Positions 61,243-64,000 of a stretch of 64,000 nucleotides of DNA are shown here, piece by piece. The translations under genes and the position numbers were made by a program. The notes beneath the pieces are model-generated. The model had not been told where the DNA came from. It saw only the letters and a program-made list of their open reading frames with translations, and searched no databases. Numbering within the stretch: the stretch's first letter is position 1; each line of letters opens with the position of its first letter. This stretch comes from CAYOHG01 sp964465125 (GTDB taxonomy: Bacteria > Planctomycetota > Phycisphaerae > UBA1845 > Fen-1342): contig CAYXIO010000001.1 in the NCBI GenBank assembly GCA_964465125.1, positions 62,001 through 126,000 on the forward strand, in the 5' to 3' direction.

Positions 61243-62082
61243 CTACTCGTATCCCGGGGGCACCACGGTGATGTACTTCAGCCGCAGGCCCAGCGAGTTC
61301 GGATAGCCGGGGTCGACGGTCTTGAGCGGAAGCGTTTCCGCGTGCGAGTCAAAGAACATCGCGTTCAAGCCGCCCGGGTGCCGCTGGTCGCTGGCGATGC
61401 GCGGGTGACCGCCGAAGGGCAGCATCGAGGTCAGGAAGAAGTGGTGGTAGCGGAAGTTGTCCTTGTTGCCGCCTTCCGTCATGACCGTGTTGGCCTCGGT
61501 CACGTAGATGATCGACGCCGGGCTGACCACGTTGGAAATCTCTTCGAGCTTGGAGAGCGGCGTGTAGCCGGTCGCGTCGCCGTCCTCGCCGCGGAACTGG
61601 CCGTTCGGGTTCCACTCCAGTGCGGTGTCGTAGTCGATGGCGCCCTGCGGGTACGGAATCGCCGTGGCGTTGGCGACGAAATCCAGCGCCTGGCGGTCGT
61701 CGGGGAAGTCCGGGCACTGGTAGAACGGAATGCTCAGGTAAATCGGAATCAGCCAGGGCTGCTCCATCGGCTCCCACAAAGGCATGTGCCCGGTATAGCC
61801 GAGATAGCGCAGCAGCGCCGTGCCGTAGGTGCCGAACTCCTGCGTCTCCCATCCGAGGATGCCGCGCGGCATCAGCCCCGAATTGTCTTCACTGTAGATG
61901 TAGGCGGACTGGCCCTGCGACCGCAGGTTGCTCTTGTCCACGAGCTGGCGCGAGATGGCGCGAGCCTGCTGCAACGCCGGCAGCAGGATGCTGATCAGCA
62001 GCGCGATGATCGCGACTACGACGAGCAGCTCGATCAGCGTGAAGCCGCGCCGGCCGGCGCTATGATTACGGAATGCGTGCAT
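61243..62082 (-). CDS. Planctomycete-type pseudopilin-like secreted protein
   Basis: 279 residues from ATG 62082 (GAGGGAG 6 bases upstream); an in-frame ATG at 62130 lacks a site. The prepilin motif RRGFTLIELLVVVAIIALLI begins near residue 12: Gly-Phe cleavage point, Glu5, then a long helix. The rest is a globular extracellular part with a C-terminal HPGGLNAMFFDSH block, matching the H-x9-D motif of planctomycete pseudopilin-like proteins. Processed by a prepilin peptidase and possibly assembled by machinery using the ATPase at 42-44 kb. Confidence 0.88.
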   Translation of the reverse strand: MHAFRNHSAGRRGFTLIELLVVVAIIALLISILLPALQQARAISRQLVDKSNLRSQGQSAYIYSEDNSGLMPRGILGWETQEFGTYGTALLRYLGYTGHMPLWEPMEQPWLIPIYLSIPFYQCPDFPDDRQALDFVANATAIPYPQGAIDYDTALEWNPNGQFRGEDGDATGYTPLSKLEEISNVVSPASIIYVTEANTVMTEGGNKDNFRYHHFFLTSMLPFGGHPRIASDQRHPGGLNAMFFDSHAETLPLKTVDPGYPNSLGLRLKYITVVPPGYE

Positions 62083-62116
62083 GAATGCTCCCTCAGGCGA
62101 CTCGAACGATCGTACA

Positions 62117-62141
62117 AAAAAAATAGCCATCGCGTATGGCG
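62117..62141 (-). promoter_or_regulatory. Attenuator-like hairpin plus U8 in the pseudopilin leader
   Basis: In the transcribed direction: GCCAT-ACGCG-ATGGC (62141-62127), TA, then eight T (62124-62117), ending 34 bases before the start codon. The stem is only 5 pairs but the T run is long for this GC-rich genome. GGC-TTTTC-GCC lies just upstream and could form an alternative fold. Confidence 0.45.
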
Positions 62142-62207
62142 GCTTTTCGCCAGTTGCTCCGTGCAGCGGCCGCTGATGCCGCGCATCGACGGCCCGCCGT
62201 CCAGTTA

Positions 62208-62235
62208 ATCATAGCTTCACACGGGCGAATTGCAA
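62208..62235 (-). promoter_or_regulatory. Promoter for the pseudopilin gene
   Basis: On the minus strand: TTGCAA (62235-62230), 16-base spacer, TATGAT (62213-62208; 5 of 6). It leaves a leader of about 120 bases that contains the attenuator-like element. Confidence 0.55.
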
Positions 62236-62312
62236 CGCGAGTTACCCCCTGCGAGTCCCGCGAGCCAGAATGCTTCGGCGTGCGGAGCGTCGCGCCAACC
62301 GAGAAACGACGC

Positions 62313-62336
62313 GGGCACGGTCGCCGGACCGTGCCC
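62313..62336 (-). terminator. Perfect 10-bp hairpin after the beta-helix gene
   Basis: GGGCACGGTC/GACCGTGCCC with the 4-base loop GCCG, 37-60 bases beyond the stop at 62373. Only scattered T bases follow in the gene direction, so it may need Rho or act as an RNA-stabilising 3' end. Confidence 0.5.
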
Positions 62337-62372
62337 ACAGGGCGATGATAGAACATGCGTGAGCTGCCGCGT

Positions 62373-64000
62373 CTACTCGCAGTCGCTCCCGAGCAGCACC
62401 TGGACCTGTCCCAGGTCGATCAGGTCCACGTCGCCATCGCACTCGAGATCGCCCGCACACCCGCCGCCGCTACACCCGTACGACGCCAGGACGATGCTCA
62501 GGTCGGTCAAGTCGATATCTCCGTCTGAGTCGAAGTCACCCGCACACCCCTGGTTCTCGTAGGCGCCCATGTCGACAATCGGAGGGTCGCCATTACCTGT
62601 GTCGTCCTTGTTCGGGTTGTCCACAAAGCGAGCCAAATCGTCGAGGTCATAGGGCGTAGGCTCGTCGACGTCCGAATCGCCGTCCAAGTCTGCTTCGTCG
62701 TCCAGCACCAGGTCGTTGTCCCCGGCATCGATTGCGGGCGAGCAAGAAAGCAGGCGATAGTTGCCCCCGGACAGGACCGACGCAACGAACATAGGATTCT
62801 CGTCAAGGTTTCCATCCCCTGGCCATCCGCCCTCAACGTCAGAATATGCCACTGTCGGGGCCGGCGCGCCCTGTGTGTACGCGATCTCATCTGTCGAGTC
62901 GCCCCATAGTATTCCGTTCGAGATGCTCAAGTGAACCCCGTACCTCGTGTACACGGCGCCGCCAGTCGTAGCGTGATTGTCGCTGAACGTGCAGTTTGCG
63001 AGCACTGGGCTGACATCATTCGGATCGCCTGTGAAGCTGGCCCCTCCCCCATACTGGCATGTCACGTCGCATCCGGTCAGAACGCGTGCCTGGTCGGTTC
63101 CATTCCCAACATACAGGCAGTTCTGGATCCGGACATTCGAGTCTTCAGACATCAGCCCCGCACCCTGGGCGGCGTGATTCCCTTCGAATTCACAGTTGGT
63201 AACGCGTGCAGGCCCGAAGTCCGGGTTGTTCGGGTCGCACGGGTCGTCTCTCAATCGGAGCCCCTGTGTTCCGACCAACCACAGTCCGCCCCCAACGCCT
63301 CCGTCGGCACAGTTTTCTCGAAACGCGCACCGCTTGACGGCGACCGAATTCGGCGGGCACCCGAATTCTGCGAATGACAAGCTGAGTCCAGCGCCACTCT
63401 TTCCAGTGTTGCCTACGAAGTGGGAGTCGCTGACGTATGAGTCGCCGAACAAGCATGCTCCGCCTCCGTGCGCATACGCGGTGGCGGCCACTTCGTTGGA
63501 CTCGAATGTGCATTCAATCACCGCGGTCACAGACCCGTCTGCGCAGAACAGCCCGCCTCCCTGCATGAAAGCCGAGTTGCCGACAAACTCGCAGTCGCTG
63601 AGAGTAATGACTGCGTGGTGTGCCGCCGTACCGCCGCCGTACGTCGAATCTCCCGTGACCATCGAGTTTCCCGAGAACTCGCACCACTCCAACGTTGCGG
63701 TCGCCGATGCAACACACGCCCCGGCGCCCGAGGTCTGGGCGACGTTTGTTTCAAAGAGGCAATGCTGAAACGTCGCCACGGTGTCTTCTGGATCGTCCGC
63801 GGAGCTGAAGTCGTCACTTCCGATGTACAGTCCGCCGCCGTGTTGGTCGACGGTGGAGTTGCCAGACGCGTATCCGTCACGAACGGTGAAACCGTCCAGA
63901 ACCGCGGAGGATCCCTCCATCACGCGGACCACATGCCGGCTGTTGTCGTCCGCCGTTTGGGACGACCCGATTTCTCCGCTGAGGACCGTCTCGTTCGATT
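62373..64000 (-). CDS. Secreted beta-helix protein with dockerin-like tail (5' partial)
   Basis: Open to the right edge: the frame continues upstream of the first start-like codon (63932) to base 64000 with family-like residues (ETVLSGEIG), so the start is outside. The visible ~540 residues are a right-handed beta-helix-like repeat of ~25-residue units with the pattern xNCxFxxNxAxxGGGxxx, many Asn, Gly and Cys. A linker with a choice-of-anchor-like region (PAIDAGDNDLVLDDEADLDG) follows, then two dockerin-like loops at the C terminus (DFDSDGDIDLTDLSIVLASY and DLECDGDVDLIDLGQVQVLL). Surface-exposed; function unknown. Confidence 0.85.
   Translation of the reverse strand, partial: SNETVLSGEIGSSQTADDNSRHVVRVMEGSSAVLDGFTVRDGYASGNSTVDQHGGGLYIGSDDFSSADDPEDTVATFQHCLFETNVAQTSGAGACVASATATLEWCEFSGNSMVTGDSTYGGGTAAHHAVITLSDCEFVGNSAFMQGGGLFCADGSVTAVIECTFESNEVAATAYAHGGGACLFGDSYVSDSHFVGNTGKSGAGLSLSFAEFGCPPNSVAVKRCAFRENCADGGVGGGLWLVGTQGLRLRDDPCDPNNPDFGPARVTNCEFEGNHAAQGAGLMSEDSNVRIQNCLYVGNGTDQARVLTGCDVTCQYGGGASFTGDPNDVSPVLANCTFSDNHATTGGAVYTRYGVHLSISNGILWGDSTDEIAYTQGAPAPTVAYSDVEGGWPGDGNLDENPMFVASVLSGGNYRLLSCSPAIDAGDNDLVLDDEADLDGDSDVDEPTPYDLDDLARFVDNPNKDDTGNGDPPIVDMGAYENQGCAGDFDSDGDIDLTDLSIVLASYGCSGGGCAGDLECDGDVDLIDLGQVQVLLGSDCE

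Noticed and set aside
62083..62130. In-frame upstream ATG for the pseudopilin
   Set aside because: No ribosome site before 62130; GAGGGAG stands correctly before 62082, and the extra residues would be encoded by the U run.
1..64000. CRISPR arrays, insertion sequences, prophage, restriction or other defence genes
   Set aside because: Looked for repeated spacers, transposase and terminal inverted repeats, and known defence-type domains; none was seen.

Overview
The window looks like chromosomal DNA of a GC-rich planctomycete, probably close to the Phycisphaerae. This rests on three kinds of sequence evidence: a secreted pseudopilin with the long hydrophobic N-terminal helix and H-x9-D type C-terminal motif common in Planctomycetota; two secreted proteins ending in dockerin-like pairs of GDxxxDxxVDLxDLS calcium loops; and a tiny lysine/alanine-rich basic peptide. 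KdsC, a very large LptC/OstA-like protein, two outer-membrane beta barrels and NrfHA show a diderm envelope with anaerobic respiratory capacity. I see no phage, transposon, CRISPR array or recognisable defence locus. Most of the window is housekeeping with accessory modules between.

Layout. 1-8.5 kb: TPR protein (cut by the left edge), Cys-rich secreted protein, small membrane protein, a PurS-PurS-PurL fusion, and a lysA-ribF operon. 8.6-12.4 kb: smc followed by a 30-residue Lys-rich peptide. 12.5-16.3 kb (minus): kdsC coupled to the giant LptC/OstA-like protein. 16.5-22.7 kb: an MBL-fold hydrolase, a porin, and dnaE, whose start codon overlaps that of the divergent porin. 22.7-23.2 kb: a non-coding stretch that contains a good 6S RNA (ssrS) candidate. 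23.2-27.3 kb (minus): pheS-pheT of the archaeal/eukaryal type plus a small downstream gene. 27.7-35 kb: a coiled-coil protein with a clear terminator, rpsU-rsfS (minus), then rpmB-gatC-gatA, pyk and argS (plus).

35-39 kb (minus): cheB-cheX-cheY followed by an FHA/GAF/degenerate SpoIIE-type protein. 39.1 kb: tRNA-Asp behind a strong promoter. 39.4-44.2 kb (minus): a PilB/GspE ATPase, then a tightly coupled TerC-glycosyltransferase-methyltransferase operon. 44.4-50 kb (plus): an M16-like protein without its zinc motif, serS, and a CPA2 exchanger with a C-terminal PTS EIIA-like domain. 50-52.6 kb (minus): nrfH-nrfA and a MaoC-type hydratase. 52.8-54.5 kb: a secreted metzincin with a dockerin-like tail. 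54.7-60.1 kb: a periplasmic binding protein and TonB-dependent receptor (translationally coupled, minus), divergent from a hybrid histidine kinase. 60.2-64 kb (minus): PhnP-like hydrolase, pseudopilin with an attenuator-like leader, and a beta-helix/dockerin protein cut by the right edge.

The most interesting items are the 6S RNA candidate, the archaeal-type PheRS with a zinc-ribbon insertion and a heptamer repeat inside pheS, the Lys-rich peptide behind smc, the degenerate SpoIIE protein in the CheB-CheX-CheY unit, and the binding protein/TonB receptor/hybrid kinase module.
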